7,459 nt of DNA from Chloroflexota bacterium (GCA_030690025.1 JAUYDJ010000017.1:1-7459), one strand, 5' to 3'; counted from the stretch's first letter, positions 1-5,624 are shown. Notes: a model not told the origin generated them from the sequence alone. Numbers and translations: made by a program.

Positions 1-162
1 TTTGGCTGCTTCAGCCGGCTTGGCGGCGGCTGCAGGCTTAGCTGCTTCGGCTGGTTTGGCTGCTTCAGCCGGCTTGGCGGCGGCTGCAGGCTTAGCTGCT
101 TCGGCTGGTTTGGCTGCCTCGGCTGGCTTGGCGGCGGCTACAGGCTTAGCTGCTTCGGCTGG
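1..162. repeat. 54-bp tandem repeat inside infB (three units)
   Basis: Units lie at 1-54, 55-108 and 109-162. The first two are identical base for base, and the third differs at only a few positions. Each unit encodes 18 residues, so the reading frame is kept. The identity of the first two units suggests a recent duplication. The array may continue beyond the window start. Confidence 0.9.
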
Positions 163-468
163 CTTGGCGGCCTTCGCAGCCGGCTTGGCGGCGGCTACGG
201 GCTTAGCTGCGGCGGCTACAGGTTTAGCTGCCTCGGCTGGCTTAGCCGTCTTCGCAGCCGGCTTGGCGGCGGCTACAGGTTTAGCTGCCTCGGCTGGCTT
301 AGCTGTCTTCGCAGCCGGCTTGGCGGCGGCTACAGGTTTAGCTGCCTCGGCTGGCTTGGTGGCCTTCTCACCCGGCCTGGCGGCGGCTACAGGCTTAGCT
401 GCCTTGGCTACCGGCTTGGTCTCAGCTGGTTTGGCCGTTTTCTCAACCGGCTTGGCTGCTTTGGGCAT
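1..468 (-). CDS. infB: Translation initiation factor IF-2, N-terminal fragment (runs off window)
   Basis: The visible 156 codons begin at an ATG (468-466) and continue past the window start. The protein opens MPKAAKPVEK and is then almost wholly A, K, P, E, V and T, in repeats such as KPAEAAKPVAAA. None of the GTPase motifs is in view. The assignment rests on context: nusA-ylxR-infB is a very conserved bacterial order, and IF-2 commonly has a long, poorly conserved, disordered Ala/Lys/Pro-rich N-terminus before its GTPase domain. IF-2 delivers initiator fMet-tRNA to the 30S subunit and promotes subunit joining. The start lies inside the end of ylxR (26-nt overlap). A GGAGG sits three bases upstream (476-472), which supports this ATG and suggests translational coupling. 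The alternative is an unrelated Lys/Ala-rich histone-H1-like protein. The gene is very probably right, but no IF-2 domain can be seen. Confidence 0.75.
   Translation of the reverse strand, partial: MPKAAKPVEKTAKPAETKPVAKAAKPVAAARPGEKATKPAEAAKPVAAAKPAAKTAKPAEAAKPVAAAKPAAKTAKPAEAAKPVAAAAKPVAAAKPAAKAAKPAEAAKPVAAAKPAEAAKPAEAAKPAAAAKPAEAAKPAEAAKPAAAAKPAEAAK
241..354. repeat. 57-bp tandem repeat inside infB (two units)
   Basis: Units at 241-297 and 298-354 differ at a single position (agccgtc against agctgtc). Each encodes 19 residues containing KPAEAAKPVAAAKPAAK. Related, more diverged copies flank the pair at 163-240 and 355-420, so the whole stretch is one degenerate minisatellite that mixes 54- and 57-bp periods while staying in frame. 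Confidence 0.85.
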
Positions 469-733
469 TCGCCTCCAACCTCTTTCTATATTGTATCAGC
501 TGCTCCCGGTTCTCCCGGGTAAGAGTAGTCCGTAACGCGTGCTCCAGTTGATTGCTATTCAGGCCAGCGTCCCAGCACTCGGACGCCTGGCATAGATAGG
601 CGCCGCGTCCTGATTTCTTGCCGGTCGTGTCAATCTGCACGCTGCCATCCACCGCACGCACCAGGCGGACTACCTCTCGCTTGGCTTTTATCTTCCGGCA
701 AGCCACGCAGGTGCGCTGGGGTATATGCTTAAT
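443..733 (-). CDS. ylxR: YlxR/RnpM family RNA-binding protein
   Basis: This small protein carries the family hallmark GRGAYLC (residues 42-48 if translation starts at 733) and a basic N-terminal segment ending in CRKIKAKREVVRLVRA. YlxR proteins are encoded between nusA and infB in many bacteria; the B. subtilis member binds RNase P RNA and modulates that enzyme. The first canonical start in frame is GTG at 706-704, but this would cut off the conserved lead-in HIPQRTCVAC, which is readable in the same frame just upstream. The frame is open back to a TAG at 769-767 and has no ATG, GTG or TTG before 706. I therefore place the start provisionally at ATT (733-731), 16 nt after the nusA stop, giving 96 residues. 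A start by reinitiation after nusA, or a sequence error, is possible. The 3' end overlaps infB. The family call is secure; the start is not. Confidence 0.85.
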   Translation of the reverse strand: MKHIPQRTCVACRKIKAKREVVRLVRAVDGSVQIDTTGKKSGRGAYLCQASECWDAGLNSNQLEHALRTTLTRENREQLIQYRKRLEANAQSSQAG

Positions 734-749
734 CGGGGCCGGATGCCGA

Positions 750-2165
750 CTAGAGCTCTTCCTTATCTATTTCCTCCATGGTAATGTCCACCTTCCGGCG
801 CTTCTGGCGTTTGATACCCTCGGCTTCTTCCTTACCGCGGACACCCTTCTTCTTCGCTTTGGCCACAGGCTTGGGCGGTTCAGCACCTAAAATATCCTCG
901 GCGAAGCGGACCTTGGGCTTCTCCAGCCTGGCCTCAACGGGCACTGGCGGCGGCACAAATTCAACTCCGGCCGCCACTGGTTCAGCTTCGGGCTCAGCCG
1001 CTACCGGCTCAGCCACCGCGGACACTTCGGCAAGGACTTCCTCGCTGACCGTAGCCTCTTCAGCCTCAGCGGGTTCGGCGGCCGCAGCCCTCTCGGCCTC
1101 AGCCTTTTCCCTTTCCGCCTTCTCCGCTTCAGCTACGGAAGCGCTCTTGATGTCAATGCGCCAGCCGGTGAGTTTGGCGGCCAGCCTCACATTCTGCCCT
1201 TCTTTGCCGATGGCCAGGGAAAGCTGCTTGTCCGGGACAACGGCGGTAGCCACTTTCTCCTCTTTGTTAAGCTCCACGGCCAACACATGGGCCGGGCTTA
1301 AAGCATGGGCGATAAAGACGGTATCATCGGGACTCCACTGGACAACGTCTATCTTTTCGCCGTTTAGCTCGTTGACAAGATTCTGTATCCGGATGCCGCG
1401 TAGCCCCACGCAGCAGCCCACCGGGTCGATACCTTCCTGGCGGGCGCTGACGGCAATCTTGCTGCGGTAACCGGCTTCGCGGGCGATGGCCTTAAGCTCC
1501 ACCGTGCCGTTGAAAATCTCCGGAATCTCCACTTCCAGGAGCCGGCGCAGCAACTCAGGGTGAGAGCGGGACACGATTACTTTAGGTCCTTTGGTAGTCC
1601 GGGCTACCTCGAGCAGGTACACCTTTACTCTCTGGCCGGGCCGGTAGCGCTCGTTGGGCACCTGTTCGTTGGCAGGTAACACTGCCTCGGTCCGGCCCAC
1701 GTCAACAAAAATCTGTTTGGGCTCAATGCGCTGCACTACACCGGTGACGATATCGCCTTCTTTATCGGCGTATTCCTCGAGTATGGCGCTGTGTTCAGCT
1801 TCATGGAGGCGCTGCAGAATGACCTGCTTGGCCGTTTGGGCGGCAATCCGGCCGGCATTATGGGGGGTTGCCTCCACCATAATATTCTCCCCCAGCTGTG
1901 CGTCTGACTTCAGCTGGCGCGCCTCATCCAGCGATATTTCGCGCTTCGGGTCGGTGACCTTCTCCACGACGGTTTTTTCCGCCCAGACGGTAACCTTGCC
2001 GGTAGCCAGGCTTATCTTGACCGAGATATTCTGGTTGGGCGAGAAGTCCTCGTCTTTTTTATAAGCCGATACCAGCGCCGTCTCTACCGCGCCAATAACT
2101 ACCTCTTTGGGCAGGTTCTTTTCCGCCGAGAGCTGGGTAATAGCGAGCAGAAAGTCGCTCTTCAT
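750..2165 (-). CDS. nusA: Transcription termination/antitermination factor NusA
   Basis: The 471-residue protein matches NusA throughout. It has an N-terminal RNA-polymerase-binding domain (1 to about 125, opening [16 protein letters not shown]), an S1 domain (about 137-200, with [21 protein letters not shown]), a KH1 domain (about 200-285, with [15 protein letters not shown]) and a KH2 domain (about 285-345, with [18 protein letters not shown]). NusA binds the polymerase flap and nascent RNA and modulates pausing, termination and antitermination. The E. coli-type acidic repeats are absent. In their place is a roughly 125-residue tail that is Ala/Glu-rich (345-410) and then strongly basic (about 436-458). 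The ATG at 2165 is set by the match to the family N-terminus and by an in-frame TAA three codons upstream. The best Shine-Dalgarno, GGAGG, is 12 nt away. It is the first gene of its transcript; no rimP precedes it. Confidence 0.97.
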   Translation of the reverse strand: MKSDFLLAITQLSAEKNLPKEVVIGAVETALVSAYKKDEDFSPNQNISVKISLATGKVTVWAEKTVVEKVTDPKREISLDEARQLKSDAQLGENIMVEATPHNAGRIAAQTAKQVILQRLHEAEHSAILEEYADKEGDIVTGVVQRIEPKQIFVDVGRTEAVLPANEQVPNERYRPGQRVKVYLLEVARTTKGPKVIVSRSHPELLRRLLEVEIPEIFNGTVELKAIAREAGYRSKIAVSARQEGIDPVGCCVGLRGIRIQNLVNELNGEKIDVVQWSPDDTVFIAHALSPAHVLAVELNKEEKVATAVVPDKQLSLAIGKEGQNVRLAAKLTGWRIDIKSASVAEAEKAEREKAEAERAAAAEPAEAEEATVSEEVLAEVSAVAEPVAAEPEAEPVAAGVEFVPPPVPVEARLEKPKVRFAEDILGAEPPKPVAKAKKKGVRGKEEAEGIKRQKRRKVDITMEEIDKEEL

Positions 2166-2195
2166 CCCGGGTTACGGCCTCCAGTCCTGATATTT

Positions 2196-2213
2196 CCCAT
2201 ATAACCCATATAA
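2196..2213. repeat. Tandem 9-bp repeat in the nusA leader
   Basis: CCCATATAA occurs twice in perfect tandem (2196-2204 and 2205-2213). On the nusA strand this reads TTATATGGG twice, between the hairpin U-tract and the Shine-Dalgarno. It could be a protein or RNA binding site or simple slippage; nothing decides between them. Confidence 0.8.
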
Positions 2214-2237
2214 TAAAAAAGTGGGAATTCACCCACT
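2214..2237 (-). terminator. Terminator-like hairpin in the nusA 5' leader (possible attenuator)
   Basis: On the minus strand AGTGGG (2237-2232) and CCCACT (2225-2220) form a 6-bp stem with a 6-nt loop, followed at once by a T-run interrupted by A (2219-2211). No minus-strand gene lies upstream that it could terminate, because the neighbour at 2448 points away. It therefore sits in the nusA leader, about 50 nt before the start codon. The stem is short and the U-tract imperfect, the kind of weak terminator that depends on NusA in B. subtilis. Confidence 0.6.
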
Positions 2238-2263
2238 CAATAAGCACTCTTTAACCGCTAGAA

Positions 2264-2292
2264 ACTATAACATAACTAAGCTTAAAAAGCAA
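2264..2292 (-). promoter_or_regulatory. Predicted sigma-70-type promoter for nusA-ylxR-infB
   Basis: On the minus strand the -35 is TTGCTT (2292-2287) and the -10 is TATAGT (2269-2264), spaced 17 bp. The -35 keeps only the TTG of the consensus. The predicted start is near 2257, leaving a leader of about 90 nt that contains the hairpin. It lies back to back with the kor promoter, with about 10 bp between the two -35 boxes. Confidence 0.45.
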
Positions 2293-2302
2293 TAGGTTGC
2301 CC

Positions 2303-2331
2303 TTGACGCTCTGAAAAAAACCTGCTACTAT
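2303..2331 (+). promoter_or_regulatory. Predicted promoter for korDABC (extended -10)
   Basis: The -35 is TTGACG (2303-2308) and the -10 is TACTAT (2326-2331), spaced 17 bp, with TGC immediately before the -10 (2323-2325). This is close to the sigma-70/SigA consensus with an extended -10. Predicted start near 2338; leader of about 110 nt before korD. Confidence 0.7.
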
Positions 2332-2334
2332 ATA

Positions 2335-2350
2335 GTAAGCTTATGCTTAC
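2335..2350. promoter_or_regulatory. Palindrome at the predicted kor transcription start
   Basis: GTAAGC (2335-2340) and GCTTAC (2345-2350) are perfect inverted repeats separated by TTAT. The palindrome begins 3 bp after the -10 box, so it covers the expected +1. This is a classic position for a repressor operator, although it could instead form a small hairpin at the RNA 5' end. No binding protein can be named from the sequence. Confidence 0.5.
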
Positions 2351-2447
2351 AAAAAGGTATAAGTTACCCCGGTTGACCAGCATATCCCTTCTATTCCTTC
2401 GAGTTACTTTTAGTTCCAGGCAAAATTTTTCGAGTTGAGGTTAGTCT

Positions 2448-2651
2448 ATGCCAGTGAAAGTCTGCGCCGTAACGATTGACCAGGCCGTGTGCAAGCAATG
2501 TGGCATCTGTGTAGCTTTCTGCCCCAAAGATGTCCTGGTGGCTGACAAGGAAGGTCAGGTAGAAGTAGCCTACCTTGAAGAGTGCTCCGGCTGTCTGATG
2601 TGCGAGCTCCTTTGTCCCGAGCTAGCCATTAACGTAGACATCGCCGAATAG
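2448..2651 (+). CDS. korD: 2-oxoacid:ferredoxin oxidoreductase, delta (ferredoxin) subunit
   Basis: This 67-residue protein carries two CxxCxxCxxxCP motifs: cysteines 15, 18, 21 and 25, then 46, 49, 52 and 56. That is the signature of an 8Fe ferredoxin domain with two [4Fe-4S] clusters. Small subunits like this, encoded beside KorA, KorB and KorC, pass electrons from the catalytic subunit to soluble ferredoxin in the cytoplasm. A GAGG (2437-2440) seven bases before the ATG supports the start. It is the first gene of the kor operon, about 110 nt after the predicted start of transcription, and 90 nt before korA. On sequence alone it could be any 2[4Fe-4S] ferredoxin; the neighbours make the delta-subunit reading strong. 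Confidence 0.9.
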   Translation: MPVKVCAVTIDQAVCKQCGICVAFCPKDVLVADKEGQVEVAYLEECSGCLMCELLCPELAINVDIAE

Positions 2652-2671
2652 TCCTGGACTCAGCGCAGTAC

Positions 2672-2703
2672 CACGGGAGAACGGACCGGTGAGGCTTCCC
2701 GTG
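2672..2703 (+). other. Intercistronic stem-loop between korD and korA
   Basis: CACGGGA (2672-2678) pairs perfectly with TCCCGTG (2697-2703) across an 18-nt loop that itself contains ACCGGT. No T-run follows, so it does not look like an intrinsic terminator. In this position it may stabilise or mark a processing point in the kor mRNA. Confidence 0.45.
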
Positions 2704-2741
2704 CCTCTAAGGCCATAATTTTGGTAAGCGAGTAGGAGAAA

Positions 2742-3860
2742 ATGGGTAAAGTAACGGTAATATCTGGGAACGAGGCTTGTGTAGAGGGAGCACTGGCCGC
2801 CGGGGTGCGCTTCTTCGCCGGGTATCCCATCACTCCATCCACGCCTATTGCCGAGGGGATGTCCAGGCGCTTGCCCCCGATTGGCGGTAAGTTCATCCAG
2901 ATGGAAGATGAGATTGCCTCGATGAACTGCATCATCGGGGCGTCGCTGGCTGGACTTAAGGTGCTGGGGGCTACTTCCGGCCCCGGTTTTTCACTGAAGG
3001 AAGAAAGCTTTGGCGTGGCCATGCTGATGGAAGTCCCCTGTACGGTGATTGACGTCATGCGGGTCGGCCCGAGCACGGGCATGGCTACCATGCCGGCACA
3101 GGGAGACATCATGGCGGCGCGCTGGGGCACCCACGGCGACCACCCGGTAATAGCTCTGGCGCCATCTTCAGTCCGGGAGTGCTTTGAGCTTACCGTTAAG
3201 GCGGTCAATCTGGCGGAGAGGTTCCGCACCCTGGTCTTTGTGCTCACTGATGCCATACTGGCCAGCTTGCTGGAGAGAGTGGAAATCCCCGATTCTGTGG
3301 AGACGGTCAACCGCCCGCGCCCAACCGTGCCGCCGGCGCAGTACAAACCGTACCAGATTACCCCGGACGGCGTGCCCCCGATGGCTGATTTTGGCGCCGG
3401 CTATCACTGGTATGCCAGCAGCAACATGCATGATGAGCGGGGTTTCCTGGCTACCGACCAGCATGCCGTGGCCTGGACGCTGGCCCAGCGCCTGCGCGAT
3501 AAAATCTTGAAGCATAAGGATGAGGTAACCTTCTACTCCACGGAGTGGATGGATGACGCCGAGGTAGTCGTATATGCCTTCGGTTCCACCGCCCGCTCGG
3601 CGAGGGCCGCCGTCAAAATGGCCCGCGCTAAGGGTATCAAGGCGGGCTTCGTTAAGACCCAGACCATTTGGCCTTTCCCGGAAGAGCTGGTCTCCAAGAT
3701 AGCCGAAAAAGCACGCACCATCGTCGTGCCGGAGATGAATATGGGCCAGATGGTGGAAAAGGTCCGCGAGGTAGTCTGCGGCCGGGCCAAGGTTGTTTCC
3801 GTGGCCCGCGTGGATGGCATACTAATTCCGCCCGCTGAAATTCTTGAAGCGATTAAGTGA
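2742..3860 (+). CDS. korA: 2-oxoglutarate:ferredoxin oxidoreductase, alpha subunit
   Basis: The 372-residue protein has the alpha-subunit signature GYPITPST (27-34), the pyrimidine-binding-domain stretch around QMEDEIASMN (53-62) and a RVGPSTG segment (107-113; RGGPSTG is usual). The C-terminal half (about 270-372) is a transketolase-C-like domain, with YAFGSTARSA and FVKTQTIWPFP. Together with KorB it forms the catalytic core that cleaves a 2-oxoacid, with CoA and ferredoxin, to acyl-CoA, CO2 and reduced ferredoxin, or runs the reverse carboxylation. The length fits the four-subunit type, in which the gamma domain is a separate gene (korC) rather than fused. Start: ATG with AGGAG only three bases upstream and an in-frame TAG at 2733-2735. 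2-Oxoglutarate is the likeliest substrate from the korDABC arrangement; a branched-chain 2-oxoacid cannot be excluded. Confidence 0.93.
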   Translation: MGKVTVISGNEACVEGALAAGVRFFAGYPITPSTPIAEGMSRRLPPIGGKFIQMEDEIASMNCIIGASLAGLKVLGATSGPGFSLKEESFGVAMLMEVPCTVIDVMRVGPSTGMATMPAQGDIMAARWGTHGDHPVIALAPSSVRECFELTVKAVNLAERFRTLVFVLTDAILASLLERVEIPDSVETVNRPRPTVPPAQYKPYQITPDGVPPMADFGAGYHWYASSNMHDERGFLATDQHAVAWTLAQRLRDKILKHKDEVTFYSTEWMDDAEVVVYAFGSTARSARAAVKMARAKGIKAGFVKTQTIWPFPEELVSKIAEKARTIVVPEMNMGQMVEKVREVVCGRAKVVSVARVDGILIPPAEILEAIK

Positions 3861-3868
3861 GGGAGTAG

Positions 3869-4723
3869 ATGGCTAAAGTAGCGATTAAGAAAACAAGCGA
3901 AATACGGGCTGAGTACTACCGGCCCAATAGTTTCCCCACTATCTGGTGCCCGGGCTGCGGCATTGGCAACGTAGTCGCCTCAATGGTCAGGGCAATTGAT
4001 ACCGTGGGTCTGAAACACGATGATACGGTCGTCGTTACCGGCATCGGTTGTTCCGGCATCATCTATAACTATCTTAACTTCGATGCTTATCACGGCATCC
4101 ACGGCCGGGCCATCCCGGTAGCGGTGGGGCTGAAGCTGGCCAACCCCCGGTTGAATGTAATCGTACCCATGGGTGATGGCGACTCCTCTGCCATCGGCGG
4201 CAATCATCTTATCCATGCCGCGCGCCGGAACATAGATATCACCGCTATCGTGGTCAATAACAGCACTTACGGCAATACCGGCGGCCAGTTCTCGCCGCTC
4301 ACGCCTACCGGCAGCATAACCACTACTTCACCCTTTGGCAATATTGAAAATAGCTTTGACCTTTGTGAACTGGCCAAGGGGGCAGGAGCGACCTATGTTG
4401 CCCGGGGAGCCACCTACTACAGCCGCCAGATGATTGACCTTATCGCCAACGGGATTCGCCACAAGGGTTTTTCGCTTATTGAGGTAATCAGCCAGTGCCC
4501 GGTACAGTACGGGCGGCGCAACAAGCTGCCCACGGCTGTAGACCTGCTCAAGTGGCAGAAAGAGAATACAGTATCAGTGACGCGGGCTAAGACGATGAGC
4601 CCCGAAGAGCTGAAGGGCAAGTTCATCATCGGCGAACTGGTCAATATTGAGGCGCCCGACCAGGAGTATACCGCCCGGTATGAAAGGCTAATTGAAAAAG
4701 CGCGAAGCGGGGGTAAATCATGA
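3869..4723 (+). CDS. korB: 2-oxoglutarate:ferredoxin oxidoreductase, beta subunit (TPP-binding)
   Basis: The 284-residue protein has the TPP-binding motif GDGD (102-105) running to NN (130-131), followed by YGNTGGQ (134-140). Cysteines 27 and 30 in WCPGCG, 61 in GIGCSG and 210 in SQCPVQYGRRNK are placed as the ligands of the proximal [4Fe-4S] cluster in this family. The SQCPVQYGRRNK segment resembles KorB more than pyruvate-type PorB, which supports 2-oxoglutarate as substrate. The methionine often found before TGGQ is Asn here. It binds TPP, forms the hydroxyethyl-like adduct and hands electrons to KorD. The ATG is 8 nt after the korA stop, with GGGAG three bases upstream. It ends in an ATGA overlap with korC, so translation is probably coupled. 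Confidence 0.94.
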   Translation: MAKVAIKKTSEIRAEYYRPNSFPTIWCPGCGIGNVVASMVRAIDTVGLKHDDTVVVTGIGCSGIIYNYLNFDAYHGIHGRAIPVAVGLKLANPRLNVIVPMGDGDSSAIGGNHLIHAARRNIDITAIVVNNSTYGNTGGQFSPLTPTGSITTTSPFGNIENSFDLCELAKGAGATYVARGATYYSRQMIDLIANGIRHKGFSLIEVISQCPVQYGRRNKLPTAVDLLKWQKENTVSVTRAKTMSPEELKGKFIIGELVNIEAPDQEYTARYERLIEKARSGGKS

Positions 4724-5280
4724 CGGACAAAAAAGGTTACTATGAGGTGCAGATGGTAGGCTGGGGCGGGCAGGGCCTTGTCTCGGCGGCACATATGCTG
4801 GCCCAGGCCGCCGGCATCTACGACAGTAAGCATGTAACCCAGACCGAGCTGCACGGTATCAGCCAGCGCGGCGGGCTGAGTGAGACCGAGGTCATTATCA
4901 GCAACGAAGAGATAGACTATCCCTATATAAGCCGGCCGGACGTACTACTGGCACTGACCCAGAAAGAGTGCAAGAACTTTGCGCCTAAGCTGAAAGACGA
5001 TGGTATGCTTATTATAGATTCGATGAAAGTGACCGAGGTCCCGCCGACTAAGGCAAAGGTCTACCGCCTGCCGTTGACTCAAATTGCCCGGGAAGCCGGG
5101 TCTGAGCTGGCCACCAACATGGTTTCCCTGGCGGCTATTTGTGCCCTGAGCGGCGCGGTCTCTTTCGAAGCGTTGCAGAAGACGATAGAAGAGCATATGC
5201 CGCCTAAGATGCGGACGGTGAACATTGCGGCGTTGAAGGCAGGATGGGCGGCGGCGGAGAAGCTTAAGAGCAATAACTAA
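4720..5280 (+). CDS. korC: 2-oxoglutarate:ferredoxin oxidoreductase, gamma subunit
   Basis: This 186-residue protein is the normal size for a stand-alone gamma subunit. It opens with the family loop GWGGQG (14-19) followed by the helix LVSAAHMLAQAAG, and has the conserved HGISQRGG segment (45-52) and RPDVLLAL (72-79). The gamma domain packs on the alpha/beta core and is thought to help shape the CoA site. It starts at the ATG of an ATGA overlap with the korB stop and is the last gene of the operon; a strong hairpin terminator follows 40 nt after its stop. In some lineages this domain is fused to KorA, so the split form is itself informative. Confidence 0.93.
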   Translation: MTDKKGYYEVQMVGWGGQGLVSAAHMLAQAAGIYDSKHVTQTELHGISQRGGLSETEVIISNEEIDYPYISRPDVLLALTQKECKNFAPKLKDDGMLIIDSMKVTEVPPTKAKVYRLPLTQIAREAGSELATNMVSLAAICALSGAVSFEALQKTIEEHMPPKMRTVNIAALKAGWAAAEKLKSNN

Positions 5281-5319
5281 AGCTTAAAACAGTCTGGTTG
5301 TAGCAATGGGTTTAGACTT

Positions 5320-5355
5320 GCTTGGCTCACCGGACCCGGTGAGCCAAGCTTATTT
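5320..5355 (+). terminator. Intrinsic terminator of the korDABC operon
   Basis: A perfect 13-bp stem (5320-5332 with 5337-5349), GC-rich, closes on a 4-nt loop GACC and is followed by TTATTT. It begins 39 nt after the korC stop. The U-tract is interrupted, but the stem is very strong. Confidence 0.75.
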
Positions 5356-5414
5356 CTGGGCGGGTTGAAACCGTTTTACCTAGTCTGTTTGTTCGTCCAA
5401 TGGGATAAGTATGA

Positions 5415-5533
5415 ACCTATCCCCCTTATCCCGATAGCATCGGGGAGAGTAAGAAAAGAGAGGGGGCTGAAAGCCCCCTCTCTTAAAATTTCTTTCCCCT
5501 CTCCTTAGAGGAGAGGGGATAAAGGGGTGAGGT
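5415..5533. mobile_element. MITE-like palindromic intergenic element, about 119 bp, non-coding
   Basis: The ends are imperfect terminal inverted repeats: 5415-5432 matches the reverse complement of 5516-5533 at 15 of 18 positions. Inside are further perfect palindromes: CCCGAT/ATCGGG (5430-5435 with 5439-5444), a 13-bp stem (5456-5468 with 5472-5484) and CCCCTCTCC/GGAGAGGGG (5496-5504 with 5510-5518). Just outside the left end, GGGATAAG (5402-5409) also pairs with CTTATCCC (5425-5432). There is no ORF and no clear target-site duplication. The pattern fits a non-autonomous miniature element or a REP-like repeat; genomic copy number would decide. Confidence 0.55.
5456..5484. other. 13-bp stem-loop inside the palindromic element
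   Basis: AAGAGAGGGGGCT (5456-5468) pairs with 5472-5484 around a GAA loop. On the minus strand the stem runs into TTTTCTT, so it could terminate transcription coming from the right. On the plus strand the stem is followed by AAAATTT, a weaker signal. It could act as a backup terminator between kor and the ligase gene. Confidence 0.5.
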
Positions 5534-5594
5534 GGTCAATCATGGAAGTGGCAGAGCATAAGCCGAAACCCAATAGGACCAGGGGGGTTACCTC

Positions 5595-5624
5595 TTGGCA
5601 TAAGGGCGTGAAAACTGCTATAAT
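5595..5624 (+). promoter_or_regulatory. Promoter for the acyl-CoA synthetase-like gene
   Basis: The -35 is TTGGCA (5595-5600, five of six consensus bases). The -10 is a perfect TATAAT (5619-5624) preceded by TGC (5616-5618), and the spacer is 18 bp. The predicted start near 5631 gives a short leader of about 30 nt. This makes the ligase a separate transcription unit from kor. Confidence 0.8.

Noticed and set aside
2..535. Long plus-strand ORF of Ala/Gly/Ser/Leu repeats
   Set aside because: It is the antisense of the infB repeat; the repeat lacks stop codons on both strands. It has no ribosome-binding site in view, and its end runs through ylxR.
778..1470. Plus-strand ORF of 230 codons opposite nusA
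   Set aside because: It is antisense to well-conserved NusA, rich in Ser/Ala/Thr as expected from the complement of an Ala/Glu-rich region, and matches no recognisable family.
2059..2247. Minus-strand ORF of 62 codons upstream of nusA
   Set aside because: It overlaps the nusA start out of frame and reads through the leader hairpin; not a rimP remnant by any visible motif.
2338..2447. Riboswitch in the kor leader
   Set aside because: The leader is long enough, but I see no conserved riboswitch core and only weak short pairings.
2660..3346. Minus-strand ORF of 228 codons opposite korA
   Set aside because: Antisense shadow of a strongly conserved gene; no recognisable domain.
5401..5533. CRISPR array
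   Set aside because: The repeats are inverted and palindromic, not regularly spaced direct repeats with unique spacers.
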